64,000 nt of DNA from Sulfurospirillum sp001602955 (lineage in GTDB: Bacteria; Campylobacterota; Campylobacteria; Campylobacterales; Sulfurospirillaceae): contig LVAC01000023.1 in the NCBI GenBank assembly GCA_001602955.1, positions 62,001 to 126,000 on the forward strand, read 5' to 3'. Position 1 is the first letter of the stretch, and the number at the start of each line of letters is the position of its first letter. Shown piece after piece: positions 46,370-55,937 of the stretch. The notes under the pieces were generated by a model, which was given only the letters and a program-made list of their open reading frames with translations, did no database searches and was not told where the DNA came from. A program made the translations under genes and the position numbers.

Positions 46370-46385
46370 GATGCTCCTTAGCATC
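46370..46385 (-). promoter_or_regulatory. Hairpin with the ribosome-binding site in its loop
   Basis: On the minus strand GATGCTAAGGAGCATC forms a six-base-pair stem whose loop and inner stem contain AAGGAG, directly before the ATG at 46369. It could reduce initiation at the small ORF. Confidence 0.4.
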
Positions 46386-46495
46386 AGACTTTACCTCGTA
46401 ACCTCGACCTTTTTGTTTAATTTTAACTAAAAAATATAGCGCAAATTTTTGTATTTTATCATTTCTTTTATTAAATCAAACTCAGAAGCGAAGAA

Positions 46496-46547
46496 GAAAA
46501 AAGGGGGAAAAGAAGGGGAAACGTCGCTTTTTTCAAGAGACGTTTCC
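46496..46547 (-). terminator. Terminator of the lactate dehydrogenase gene
   Basis: GGAAACGTC/GACGTTTCC make a nine-base-pair stem with a 13-base loop, followed on the minus strand by pyrimidine runs ending in six T. It begins 24 bases after the gene's stop. Confidence 0.65.
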
Positions 46548-46571
46548 ATAGCAAAAGCGTGTTGCGCCCAA

Positions 46572-49412
46572 TTAGGCGATACAACGTTCAATCAGGTAAA
46601 AGACCGATCGATAATCCAAGCCGCTGTGTTCGCTTAGACCGATTTCGCAAGGTTTGCCGGTCGAAAAAGCAAGCGTGGTATCGCTCGGAATCGCGGCTTT
46701 TAAATGGCGTAATGCCGAGCGGTTCAGTTCGGGATAGGTAAATCCGCGATCGCCCGCAAAACCGCAACATGTCACTTCGCTCGGGATCGTTACTTTTTTA
46801 CTGCACAAGTGCGCAATCTTTTCAAACTTCTCCGCCAATCCCATTTTACGTGTGCTACAAATCGTGTGAATGACGATAGGATCGTCAATTTGGCGAATCG
46901 TAAGGCGGCTTAACAGAAAATCGTGGATAAATTCGATCGGATCGTACACTTTAAGTCCGGTCGTAAAATATTCCATCATCGTTTTCGTACACGAACTCAT
47001 ATCGCATAAAATCGGATACGTTCCGTTCAAACTCGCTTGCGTCAAAGCCGCTTCCAACTCGCTTGATTTTTGTTTGCCTTCGCTTTTATAGCCTTTACTC
47101 GAAAAAGGCATACCGCAACATAATCCGTCGATGGCTTCGGGGAAGAGCACTTCGTAACCCGCTTTTTCAAGGATACCGATAATAACCGCATCCAGCGATC
47201 GTTCGCCGCTTTTTTCTTTCGGATTTGCCATCGTACGGTTGATGCACGAAGAGAAGTACACCACTTTATCTTTAGCGCCGCTTCGTTTTACGCTCGGTTT
47301 AAAAGAAGCACCCGAAGGTAAGCTAGCACTCCAAAGCGGAAGCGTATTGCCGCTTAGCGTACGCAACCCTTGGCTCATGCCGCGCATCACGCTATCGGGA
47401 ATAACCGCATTCACGCCTTTAACGACGCTCAATGCGATCCTCCCCGTCTGTAAGACGCCCTCGTAATGATCGGCGATAAAACCGGCGACGCCGTGTCCGA
47501 GCGTGCCGATTTGATGCGCGCGAAGCTTTTTGGTCAAGGCACCCGTATCGATGCCTACGGGACAGGAGAGTGAACAAAGCGAACAGGTGGCACAGGTTTC
47601 GATACCGTCGTATTGGTACTGTTTTTGAAACGCTTCCAACGCTTCAGTCTCATGGTTGAGTGCCAACGTCTGCATGCGTCGATTGGCAACGATGCGCTGC
47701 CTTGGCGTCAACGTCAAGAAATTCGACGGACAAACCGGCTCGCAAAAGCCGCACTCGATGCATTTATCGATCAAAGGATCGGTAATCGGCATTGCCTTAA
47801 AATTTTTAAGATGCGCCTTCGGATCGGCGTTGATAATAACGCCCGGATTGATCAAGCCTTTCGGATCGAAAATCGTTTTAATCTCTTTCATCAAAACATA
47901 CGCGTCTTCGCCCCATTCCAGCTCGACAAACGGAGCCATATTGCGTCCCGTTCCGTGTTCGGCTTTTAAACTACCTTGGTATTTGGTCGCGACTTGCTCG
48001 GCGACTTCTTGCATAAACGACTCGTAACGCGTGATCTCTTTTGGATCGTCAAAGGCTTGATTGAAAACAAAGTGCAAGTTACCGTCTAAGGCGTGACCGA
48101 AGATAATCGCTTCCGTGTAACCGTATTTCTCGAAAAGTGCTTGCAACTCTAACGTACCGTCCGCCAACGAAGTGATCGGATACGCCACGTCTTCGATGAT
48201 ACAGGTCGTTCCGCTTTCGCGCGCCGCGCCTACCGCGGTAAAAAGTCCTTTGCGAATCTTCCAGTATTTGGTATATTCCGCGACGTCTTTGGTAAAATGA
48301 AGCGGCATTTCGGGCGTGATCGACGCCAATTTTTCAAGAATCGCGGCAATGTTTTCATTTAAAACGGTATCATTCAAAGCGCGCGTCTCGACCAAAACCG
48401 CCGTTGCGGTGGGGCTGAGCATCTTTAAAAAAGAAGGCATTCCCTCTTTGTCTTCCACGCTTCGAAGAGCGGCTCTATCCATGATTTCCGCGGCATCGAC
48501 TTGTGCGTTTGCCGTACGCGTACGGCATTGGGTTCGCAGAATCGTAATCGCGTCGCAAGCGTCTTTGACGTTTTTAAAAATCATCAATGCGCTGGCTTTG
48601 TCTTTGTATTCGGGAACCGTTTTATAGGTAATTTCTTTAATAAAACCGAGCGTTCCCTCGCTTCCGATCATCAAGTGTGCCAAAATGTCGATCGGGTCTT
48701 CAAAGTCGATCAAAGCGTTGAGCCCGTAACCGCATGTGTTTTTGATTTTAAATTTACGCTCTATTTTGTCGTGAAGAGCTTGATTTTCACGCACACGTTT
48801 TGCCAGGGCCTCGATACGCGCGATCATCTCGCCGTGCGTTTGACGAAAAGCGTTTTGACTTGCCGCGTCGGCGGTATCGAGTTCGCTTCCGTCGTGGAAA
48901 ATAATTTTCATCGATTGAAGCGTTTTATAAGAGTTATCGGTCGTACCGCAACACATACCGCTGGCATTATTGGCGGCGATTCCGCCGATCATCGCCGAAG
49001 TGATACTCGCCGGATCGGGTCCTATTTTTTTGCCGTGAGGCAGTAAATAGGCATTCGCATCCGCACCCACGACGGAAGGTTGAAGCGTAATCAAACTGAC
49101 GTCATGATTGACGCTCATTTTTTTCCAATCGCGAGAGGTTACCAACAAGATTGAATCGGTAATTGCCTGCCCCGAAAGGCTCGTTCCTGCGGCTCGAAAA
49201 ACGACCGGAAGCGAAAACGTGTCGCTGAGTTTTAAAATCCGACTGACTTCATCGGCATTATCGACCCACACGACGATTTTCGGGATCAATCGATAAAACG
49301 ACGCGTCCGTTCCGTAAGCAATCGTATGCAAAGGATCGGTAAAGATACGGGACTTTGGGATAAAAGAGACGATTTCTTGATAAAAATCGTGATACTTTCC
49401 GCTTAATGTCAT
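46572..49412 (-). CDS. FAD/Fe-S D-lactate dehydrogenase (GlcD-GlcF fusion)
   Basis: A 946-residue fusion. The N-terminal half is a VAO-type FAD flavoprotein (VVFRAAGTSLSGQA; SAMIGGIAANNASGMCCGT; GHALDGNLHF). The C-terminal half has two [4Fe-4S] motifs (CIECGFCEPVCPS, CATCSLCSLSCPVG) and paired CCG-type domains (GLCCGMPFSS, VTCCGFAGDRG). This is the layout of quinone-linked D-lactate dehydrogenases such as Shewanella Dld-II; D-2-hydroxyglutarate or glycolate are alternative substrates. It sits next to a TRAP operon with a 2-oxoacid/lactate-type binding protein, which supports lactate. AAGGATGG precedes the ATG. Confidence 0.88.
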   Translation of the reverse strand: MTLSGKYHDFYQEIVSFIPKSRIFTDPLHTIAYGTDASFYRLIPKIVVWVDNADEVSRILKLSDTFSLPVVFRAAGTSLSGQAITDSILLVTSRDWKKMSVNHDVSLITLQPSVVGADANAYLLPHGKKIGPDPASITSAMIGGIAANNASGMCCGTTDNSYKTLQSMKIIFHDGSELDTADAASQNAFRQTHGEMIARIEALAKRVRENQALHDKIERKFKIKNTCGYGLNALIDFEDPIDILAHLMIGSEGTLGFIKEITYKTVPEYKDKASALMIFKNVKDACDAITILRTQCRTRTANAQVDAAEIMDRAALRSVEDKEGMPSFLKMLSPTATAVLVETRALNDTVLNENIAAILEKLASITPEMPLHFTKDVAEYTKYWKIRKGLFTAVGAARESGTTCIIEDVAYPITSLADGTLELQALFEKYGYTEAIIFGHALDGNLHFVFNQAFDDPKEITRYESFMQEVAEQVATKYQGSLKAEHGTGRNMAPFVELEWGEDAYVLMKEIKTIFDPKGLINPGVIINADPKAHLKNFKAMPITDPLIDKCIECGFCEPVCPSNFLTLTPRQRIVANRRMQTLALNHETEALEAFQKQYQYDGIETCATCSLCSLSCPVGIDTGALTKKLRAHQIGTLGHGVAGFIADHYEGVLQTGRIALSVVKGVNAVIPDSVMRGMSQGLRTLSGNTLPLWSASLPSGASFKPSVKRSGAKDKVVYFSSCINRTMANPKEKSGERSLDAVIIGILEKAGYEVLFPEAIDGLCCGMPFSSKGYKSEGKQKSSELEAALTQASLNGTYPILCDMSSCTKTMMEYFTTGLKVYDPIEFIHDFLLSRLTIRQIDDPIVIHTICSTRKMGLAEKFEKIAHLCSKKVTIPSEVTCCGFAGDRGFTYPELNRSALRHLKAAIPSDTTLAFSTGKPCEIGLSEHSGLDYRSVFYLIERCIA

Positions 49413-49510
49413 CGGCCATCCTTCATGGTTAGAATTTTAATCGAGTGTAACACGTCGGTATAAAATCGGTATGACATTTTGAGAGAATCGCGGTAAAAAA
49501 AACGAAAGCG

Positions 49511-49545
49511 GAAAAAAGGTTACATGTAATTGACATGTAACCTTT
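49511..49545 (-). terminator. Terminator of the TRAP operon built from TTACATGT arms
   Basis: AAAGGTTACATGT and ACATGTAACCTTT form a 13-bp perfect stem with a five-base loop, followed on the minus strand by a T tract. It starts eight bases after the dctM stop. The arms contain the octamer TTACATGT in both orientations. Confidence 0.85.
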
Positions 49546-49552
49546 AGAGTCC

Positions 49553-50905
49553 TTATTTAAGCATGATGTCGATGCCGTAAAGTTCAGGCCAAAGCGTGAA
49601 AAGAATCATGACGCAAATTTGCAATACGATAAACGGTACGACGCCTTTGTAGATATCCATCGTCGTCACGCACGAAGGTGCTACGCCGCGCAAAAAGAAA
49701 AGGCTGAAACCAAAAGGCGGCGTTAAAAACGACGTCTGTAAATTTAAGGCGATCAATAAGGCATACCAAACGGGATTGAGTCCTATAGCAGCGGCAATCG
49801 GTGCTAAAATCGGAACGATAATATAGGATATTTCGACAAAATCGATAAAAAAGCCCAATGCCATAATCGCGAGCATCGAAACCACGATAAAACCCCATTT
49901 ATCGCCCGGTAAGCTTCGCATCGCCGCTTCGACGATCTCGTCGCCTCCGGTATACGAAAAGACCATCGAAAAAGCCGTCGCTCCGATCAAAATGGCAAAA
50001 ACCATCGCCGTAGCGCGTACCGTTTCCAAAGAGGCTTCTTGAACCATTTTAAACGAAAACGATCGGTACATCCATGCTAAAACCATCGCACCGATACATC
50101 CTACCGCCGACGATTCGGTGGGTGTCGCGATTCCTTCAAAAATGGAGCCTAGCACCAAAACGATTAAAATTAAAGGCGGCAAAATTGCCTTAAACGCACT
50201 CAAAATTTGACGACGTTTGCTCTCTTTAATTTCATGACGCGGAATCGCAGGAGCCGCTTCTTTATTAAAAAAAGCCGTTACTGCGATATACGCGACGTAA
50301 ACGCCTACCAACGTCAAGCCAGGTCCCAACGCCCCCGCGAAAAGATCGCCGACGGGTTGTTGAAAAACGTCCCCCAAAATAATCAAGACCACCGAAGGCG
50401 GAATAATTTGTCCTAGCGTTCCCGAAGCGCAAATCGTGCCGCATGCCAACGATTTTGAATAGTTGTATTTGAGCATGACCGGTAACGAAATGACGCCCAT
50501 CGCCACAACGCTTGCTCCGACGACGCCGGTTGAAGCGGCCAAAAGTGCACCGACCAAAACGGTACTGATTGCTATGCCGCCTCGAACTTCGCCGAATAAA
50601 AAGCCCATCGCTTCCAGCAACCGTTCGGCTAAACGCGATTTTTGCAGAATAATACCCATCAAAATAAACATCGGAACGGAGATCAAAATCGCATTTTCCA
50701 TGATCGACCAAATACGATGCGGCATAAACGCGAACAGATGCGCACCGATTTGCAGCCCTTCCATGAGACCTCCACCGTCTCCCAACGACTCGACGATACC
50801 GGCAATCAAACCGAATACGACCGAAATCGCTCCGAACGTAAACGCTACGGGAAATCCTAAAAGAAGCATCGACATACCGACGAAAAACATAATTATCCCG
50901 ATCAT
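49553..50905 (-). CDS. dctM: TRAP transporter large permease (DctM)
   Basis: A 450-residue permease with about twelve helices; begins MIGIIMFFVGMSMLLLGFPVAFTFG and contains AASTGVVGASVVAMGVISLPVML and CASGTLGQIIPPSVVLIILGD, which are DctM signatures. It couples sodium flow to solute uptake. ATGA overlap with dctQ; AAGGAGG precedes the start. Confidence 0.93.
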   Translation of the reverse strand: MIGIIMFFVGMSMLLLGFPVAFTFGAISVVFGLIAGIVESLGDGGGLMEGLQIGAHLFAFMPHRIWSIMENAILISVPMFILMGIILQKSRLAERLLEAMGFLFGEVRGGIAISTVLVGALLAASTGVVGASVVAMGVISLPVMLKYNYSKSLACGTICASGTLGQIIPPSVVLIILGDVFQQPVGDLFAGALGPGLTLVGVYVAYIAVTAFFNKEAAPAIPRHEIKESKRRQILSAFKAILPPLILIVLVLGSIFEGIATPTESSAVGCIGAMVLAWMYRSFSFKMVQEASLETVRATAMVFAILIGATAFSMVFSYTGGDEIVEAAMRSLPGDKWGFIVVSMLAIMALGFFIDFVEISYIIVPILAPIAAAIGLNPVWYALLIALNLQTSFLTPPFGFSLFFLRGVAPSCVTTMDIYKGVVPFIVLQICVMILFTLWPELYGIDIMLK

Positions 50906-51435
50906 AACGCCTCCTTCGGCTGTGCGTTTGCGTGGCGAAGTCCCTTATAAACCGCGATATTTTTAACGATAAACCCGATTTCCATCAGCAGTAAAACGGC
51001 AAAAGAAAATGGAATAAATGCTTTTAAAATCCACCGCTGCGTTAACCCTCCCGGAGCACTGCTCACTTCATGCGAAACGTACGCTTCGCTCACGAAACCG
51101 AGTGAGCTAAACATCACTAAAAGAGCGATCGGCGTTATAAACAAAACGGCACCGATAATATTAACCGCGGCTTGACGACGTTCGCTCCATTTGGCATAGA
51201 GCACGTCGACGCGTACATGTGAGTCTTCCATCAGCGCGTAAGACATACCGAGCAGGAAAATGACCGAAAAAAGATGCCATTCCAACTCCTGTAGCGCGAT
51301 CGAACCGCTTTTAAACGCATAGCGCATGCACACGTCGTAGAAAATATTGAGCATCATCACGATCATTAAAAAAGCGCACACATACCCGATCATGCGGCTC
51401 AACGCATCAAACCATTTTTCAATTCTTAAAAGCAT
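50902..51435 (-). CDS. dctQ: TRAP transporter small permease (DctQ)
   Basis: A 177-residue four-helix protein with the DctQ motif LQELEWHLFSVIFLLGMSYALMED. I chose the ATG at 51435 (AGGG upstream); a longer start at 51474 would lie in a hairpin and lacks a ribosome-binding site. Forms the membrane part with DctM. Confidence 0.9.
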   Translation of the reverse strand: MLLRIEKWFDALSRMIGYVCAFLMIVMMLNIFYDVCMRYAFKSGSIALQELEWHLFSVIFLLGMSYALMEDSHVRVDVLYAKWSERRQAAVNIIGAVLFITPIALLVMFSSLGFVSEAYVSHEVSSAPGGLTQRWILKAFIPFSFAVLLLMEIGFIVKNIAVYKGLRHANAQPKEAL

Positions 51436-51474
51436 AACCCTACCATCCTCTTTTCTTCTTTGGATTTTTTTCAT

Positions 51475-51493
51475 AGAGTTCTTGCAGAACTCT
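51475..51493 (-). promoter_or_regulatory. Hairpin between dctP and dctQ
   Basis: AGAGTTCT and AGAACTCT form a perfect eight-base-pair stem with loop TGC. It lies in the 208-base gap between dctP and dctQ, with no T-run. It may be a 3' stabiliser or processing site allowing more DctP than DctQM. The rest of the gap has smaller imperfect hairpins and no ORF I trust. Confidence 0.5.
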
Positions 51494-51643
51494 TGACACG
51501 GCTTTAAAGCAAAGCTCTAAAGACTACGTTAACACTGCCTTTTCTTCGGCGCAAAGCCCACGCACATTGGGTGCTTTTTGACGCAAACCTATTCTTGGAC
51601 GCTTGTTTGAAAAACTTGAAGCGTTGCGCTAACACGCTAAAGG

Positions 51644-52714
51644 CTATTGATTGTCGCGAATATACGCATATTCGCCGATCAACGTCCACGCTCTTGCTTT
51701 TTGCATGTAAGCGCGTTGCGACTCGACGATTTTTTTGAACTCCTGATTTTTGGAAGACTCTTCGGCAATCAATTCGGCATTGGCTTGACGCATCGCATCC
51801 ATCACGGGTTTGGGAAACGTCTTAATTTTAATATTCGGATACTCCGTTTTCATTCGATCCCATGCCGCGGCGTTCATATCGGCATTTTGGATTAACATGT
51901 CATACGCCGACAAGCGCATCGCCGCTTTTAAAATCGCCTTATTTTTCGGCGAAAGCGCGTCGAATTTGGCTTTATTGACGATAAATTGTAATTCCGTTGC
52001 GGGTTCGTGCCAACCGGTATAATAATACGGAGCGATTTTATGAAATCCCATGCTCATATCCATCGAAGGTCCTACCCATTCCAATGCATCAATCGTTCCG
52101 CGCTCCAAGGAAGTGTACAATTCGCTCGGAGCGATATTGGTCACCGCACAGCCCAATTTGGCGAAAATCTCTCCCGCAAAACCGGGAATACGCATCTTAA
52201 GCCCTTTTAAATCTTCCAAGCTGCGAATCTCTTTTCGAAACCAACCGCCCATCTGCATCCCCGTATTGCCGCCCGGAAAAGAGTAAACACCGTGCTTAGC
52301 GTAGGCTTTTTGCATCCATTCCATTCCTTCACCGCGGTAAAACCATGCGTATTGCTCGAGGGCATTCATACCAAAAGGCATCGTCGTAAAAAGCAACAAC
52401 ACCGGATCACGCCCTTTCCAATAATACGACGCGGAATGCGCCATATCGTACTGACCGAGCTTCACCGCATCCAAGACGCCAAACGCCGCTTTATGTTTGG
52501 ACACGTCGTCGATTTTAATCTTGAACTCTCCGCCGCTCATCTGATCAACCATCGTTACCATATTTTCAACGGTATCGGTAAAAGGAGGAAACACTTTGCT
52601 CCACGACGTTGCCAACTTCCACGTAACCGTATCGCTAGACGCATGCGCGCCTAGTGCGAAAAGAAGGGAAAAAAGACTACATGTAAGAATCGATCGTATC
52701 GTTTGCGTGAACAT
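51644..52714 (-). CDS. dctP: TRAP transporter substrate-binding protein (DctP family)
   Basis: A 356-residue periplasmic binding protein with signal peptide ending ALGAHA. Motifs WKLATSWSKVFPPF, FPGGNTGMQMGGWFRKEI, GLKMRIPGFAGEIFAKLG and YYYTGWHEP match the TakP-like class whose known members bind 2-oxoacids or lactate as metal salts. The conserved Arg in KMRIPG would hold the carboxylate. It begins 17 bases after the response regulator, so it is probably in the same operon as the two-component genes. Confidence 0.92.
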   Translation of the reverse strand: MFTQTIRSILTCSLFSLLFALGAHASSDTVTWKLATSWSKVFPPFTDTVENMVTMVDQMSGGEFKIKIDDVSKHKAAFGVLDAVKLGQYDMAHSASYYWKGRDPVLLLFTTMPFGMNALEQYAWFYRGEGMEWMQKAYAKHGVYSFPGGNTGMQMGGWFRKEIRSLEDLKGLKMRIPGFAGEIFAKLGCAVTNIAPSELYTSLERGTIDALEWVGPSMDMSMGFHKIAPYYYTGWHEPATELQFIVNKAKFDALSPKNKAILKAAMRLSAYDMLIQNADMNAAAWDRMKTEYPNIKIKTFPKPVMDAMRQANAELIAEESSKNQEFKKIVESQRAYMQKARAWTLIGEYAYIRDNQ

Positions 52715-52731
52715 TGTTTACCTTTTCAAGT

Positions 52732-53373
52732 CTAATAGCGTAAAATATACCCGACGTCTACCACGGTTTCGATGCATTCAAACGGGAGCTTTTTACGTAC
52801 GCGGCGCATTAAAGAGCGAATCGAATCTAAACTCGTAAAATTGCCCTCCCAGACCATCGCTTGAATTTTATCGAACGTCACGACTTTGCCTTTTTCGCTA
52901 ATCAACAAATTAAGCAGCAATTTTTCTTTACGCGATAAATGCTCTTCGTGTTCGCCGATACGAAGTAAACTCGACTTAAAATCAAAACAGCACGCTTCGC
53001 CTAAATTGACGATGTCGTAGCGAATATTGCAAAATTTTTCGATTTTAATTTCTAACTCGTCGATAAAAAACGGCTTTTTCAAAAAATCGTTGCATCCGAA
53101 ATTGTACGCGTCTTTAATCACTTCCAGTTCGATGCTAGAGCTGATGATAATGACCGGCGTTTCACGGTAAAAGTCGCGAATTTTTTTCAAAAGCTCAATG
53201 CCGTCGAGGTTGGGAACGTTAATATCCAAAATAAAGCACATGTAACCGCTGTCTAAGGCCTCGTAAGCTTTTTTACCGTCCATAAACGCATCGACGCGAT
53301 AGCCCTTGGCTTCTAAACGTTTGACGATCGTCGCGTTTAAGCGCGCATTGTCTTCCAACAATAAAATTTTCAC
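52732..53373 (-). CDS. OmpR-family response regulator
   Basis: A 213-residue regulator: receiver domain with phosphoacceptor Asp in CFILDINVPNLDG and Lys in FLKKPF, then a short winged-helix DNA-binding domain (LSRKEKLLLNLLISEKGKVVT, SIRSLMRRVRKKLP). I chose GTG at 53373, preceded by AAAGGAGG within the ten-base gap after the kinase; a TTG at 53391 is possible. Likely controls the TRAP operon it sits in. Confidence 0.92.
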   Translation of the reverse strand: MKILLLEDNARLNATIVKRLEAKGYRVDAFMDGKKAYEALDSGYMCFILDINVPNLDGIELLKKIRDFYRETPVIIISSSIELEVIKDAYNFGCNDFLKKPFFIDELEIKIEKFCNIRYDIVNLGEACCFDFKSSLLRIGEHEEHLSRKEKLLLNLLISEKGKVVTFDKIQAMVWEGNFTSLDSIRSLMRRVRKKLPFECIETVVDVGYILRY

Positions 53374-53383
53374 GTTTCCTCCT

Positions 53384-55564
53384 TTATGCAACGCTATTGG
53401 GAACGCTTAGCGTAAATTCGACGCCTTGAGTGCCGAGATTGTGAACACGAATACTACCGCCCATTTTATCTTCGATAATCATCTTTGCCATATACAACCC
53501 CAGTCCCGTACCGTTTTTGCTCGTCGTAAAATAAGGATCGAAAATAAAACCGATAATTTTTTCGGGAATCGACCCACCGTCATCGCTCACGATCAGTTTC
53601 GTCGAAGAAGCGTCTTGATCCAACGCGATTTGAATACGTTCCCCTTTTCGCGTTTTCAACAGTTTGTTTTTTGCATTGTTGATAATGTTTAAAAGCACTT
53701 GTTTAAATTCGTTTTCGTATCCGTAGACGGGATAACTTTTGGTATCTTTACGATACTCGACTTTAAGTTCGATATGTGCGTAAAAAATTTGGCGCCCGAT
53801 AATCTCCAAAACTTCCAAAAGTGCCTTTTTGGCACAAAAAAGCGTTTTTTTTGTCGAAGGTTTTAAAAAGTTACGAAAATCTTTCAATGTCTGCGACATG
53901 TACTGAATTTGAACGATCGAATCATGCACGAATGCTTTCATTTTAGGCTGATCCATTTCGCCTTGATTAAAACAAAACTCCATATCTTGCATGATCGCCG
54001 AGAGCTCGACCAAAGGTTCGTTCCACTGATGCGCCACGCCCGCGATCATTTCTCCCATCTCGGTTAATTTGGATTGCTGAATCAAAAACTGCTGGTGTTG
54101 CGTGCGCTCGGTAATGTCGTCCATCACGCATACGATACCGCCGACGCTTCCGTCGATATTGGAATAAACCGCCTTATTTAATACAAAAACTCTAGGCCGT
54201 TTTTTAGGAAAATGCAGCGTCAACTCAAATGTCTCGGCACCTTTATTCGCTAAAAGATCGAGATCGTTTTTACGGCGCTCGGTTGCCCAATCGTGTGGGA
54301 AAAAATCGAAAACGGTTTTTCCTAAAATTTCCTCTTTACTTTGATCGTATAAAGTGGCAAACGATTGGTTGGTACCGATATACTCGCCTTTGACGTTGGT
54401 ATAATAAATAGGATTGGGGATCGTATCCAAAAGAACGCGGATAAATTCGAGCTGGTTTTTAAGGGCAAGCTCGCTTTGGCGACGCATACGAACGTTTTGC
54501 GTTAAAAAAAGCACGACCATGCTAATCGCGCTTAAGAGTGCCGCAAAGAGCCAAATGTAGTGTTTATACTCCTCGTAAAACGAAAACGGTTTATTGATCA
54601 TCTCATAATATTTGATTTCCGGAGCGATTTTTAAACGATGTTCCAACAACTCTTTATAGTCAAAAATATAGCGGTTCGGACTGGTCTCGATAATGGGAAT
54701 TTGATTGGGGTTTTTCCCCGCCAAAATTTGCTTAACGATCTTTGATGCGGCTTGGGCTTGGGCGGTGGCACTGGTCAAAAAGCCGCCGACGATCCCGTCG
54801 TCCAAATAAAAATCCCATAAGCCGTAAATCGGAATGTTCGTAATTTTTCGAATCTGTTGCAGGTTTTCTTTGTAGGTAAAAAACTTTCCCGTTTTATCTT
54901 TATAAAGCAAAACCCATAAAATAACACTGTTGGGAGAGAGTTCACGCGTCTTTTGCTCGATCTCTTCCATATCCATACTATCGATATATTCTATCGTCGT
55001 TTTACCTTCATACCGCGGTAAAATAGCATCGATTTGATGCTTGATCGCCTCTCCGGTCGTCGTGCGCTCGTTAATAATTAAAATTTTATCCAAACGCGGT
55101 TGATTGGCTAAAATCAAATCGATATTTTTTTCGATATCGACGTTTTCAACGACGCCGCTGACCAAATCGATATTATGAATCAAAGAAGGTTCAAAATTGT
55201 TAATTCCCAAAAAGACGACCGGAATAGCTTCAAAAAGCTCGTGATAATGTTCTCTGACAAAATCCAACGCAGCATTATCCGCAACGATCACGACATCAAA
55301 TTTATAGTGTTTAAACCGTTCTTTATAATAAGCGTAGAACGTTTGAAGGTACGAAGACGTATCGTTTCGCTTCGTATCCATATAAACTGTCGAGAGAAAA
55401 ATATTCTCTTTTTCCGAAAAATTTTGTTCGATAACGCTTGAAATCGCATCGCTCCACTTATACCCTTTATGGTACGACTGAATCAGTAAAATATCTTTAG
55501 GCGGCGAAGGATTAGCAAAAACAAACGTAGTGAATAAACAGAGAAAAAAAAGAATTTTTTTCAT
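53384..55564 (-). CDS. Sensor histidine kinase with substrate-binding-protein sensor domain
   Basis: A 726-residue membrane kinase. Signal/anchor, then about 300 periplasmic residues with the fold of the ABC_sub_bind family (ILLIQSYHKGYKWSDAI at the N-terminus, IPVVFLGINNFEP), a helix near 350, a PAS domain (about 375-490), and a kinase core. Phosphoacceptor His is near 514 (AGVAHQWNEPL). ATPase motifs are NIINNAKNKL, VSDDGGSIPE and GTGLGLYMAK. I chose ATG at 55564 over GTG at 55570. It pairs with the adjacent regulator and probably senses the TRAP substrate directly. Confidence 0.9.
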   Translation of the reverse strand: MKKILFFLCLFTTFVFANPSPPKDILLIQSYHKGYKWSDAISSVIEQNFSEKENIFLSTVYMDTKRNDTSSYLQTFYAYYKERFKHYKFDVVIVADNAALDFVREHYHELFEAIPVVFLGINNFEPSLIHNIDLVSGVVENVDIEKNIDLILANQPRLDKILIINERTTTGEAIKHQIDAILPRYEGKTTIEYIDSMDMEEIEQKTRELSPNSVILWVLLYKDKTGKFFTYKENLQQIRKITNIPIYGLWDFYLDDGIVGGFLTSATAQAQAASKIVKQILAGKNPNQIPIIETSPNRYIFDYKELLEHRLKIAPEIKYYEMINKPFSFYEEYKHYIWLFAALLSAISMVVLFLTQNVRMRRQSELALKNQLEFIRVLLDTIPNPIYYTNVKGEYIGTNQSFATLYDQSKEEILGKTVFDFFPHDWATERRKNDLDLLANKGAETFELTLHFPKKRPRVFVLNKAVYSNIDGSVGGIVCVMDDITERTQHQQFLIQQSKLTEMGEMIAGVAHQWNEPLVELSAIMQDMEFCFNQGEMDQPKMKAFVHDSIVQIQYMSQTLKDFRNFLKPSTKKTLFCAKKALLEVLEIIGRQIFYAHIELKVEYRKDTKSYPVYGYENEFKQVLLNIINNAKNKLLKTRKGERIQIALDQDASSTKLIVSDDGGSIPEKIIGFIFDPYFTTSKNGTGLGLYMAKMIIEDKMGGSIRVHNLGTQGVEFTLSVPNSVA

Positions 55565-55579
55565 ACGCACGAACGATCG

Positions 55580-55840
55580 TTACAGAATGAAAAAATTGTG
55601 AGGAGTCTTTAAAATGGCACTGTGCTCGGCAATAGCCTCTTCCGCCATATTGTAACGTTCATTAAAAATGGGGTGGTGAAATTGTACTTCATCATTCAGA
55701 ATTTCAAAAACCATCGTCTCATAAACGACTTTTTGGGCATCTCCTTCGAAAAACGAATGCCTGACGTTCATACTGATCGTCGAAACCAAAAACTCCCTAT
55801 TGTCGAGTTTCAAAATATTTTTTAACGCAACTTCTTGCAT
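55580..55840 (-). CDS. Hypothetical 86-residue protein heading the kinase/TRAP operon
   Basis: A small soluble protein with charged residues and several Phe/His, including VRHSFFEGD and FHHPIFNERY. No family recognised. AAGGAT precedes its ATG and only 15 bases separate it from the kinase. It is probably co-transcribed and might act in the same sensing pathway. Confidence 0.6.
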   Translation of the reverse strand: MQEVALKNILKLDNREFLVSTISMNVRHSFFEGDAQKVVYETMVFEILNDEVQFHHPIFNERYNMAEEAIAEHSAILKTPHNFFIL

Positions 55841-55937
55841 AGAATCATCCTTACATGCATTAAACGTATCGTTTGCAAAAGAGTAACATAACTAAACATT
55901 GGATTTACTAAAAAGAGAAAGTTAGATCAAAAGAAGA

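Larger units (their letters stand above)
46176..46571. other. Longest protein-poor gap outside RNA genes
   Basis: About 395 bases between pycB and the lactate dehydrogenase. It holds a small candidate ORF with a good ribosome-binding site (46259-46369), a hairpin around that site, and the terminator of the dehydrogenase gene (near 46496-46547). I see no RNA gene. The section 46420-46500 is A/T-rich and may hold the promoter of the small ORF and pycB. Confidence 0.6.

Noticed and set aside
46194..46430. 78-codon plus-strand open frame
   Set aside because: No ribosome-binding site, no family features, and opposite to the better-supported small ORF.
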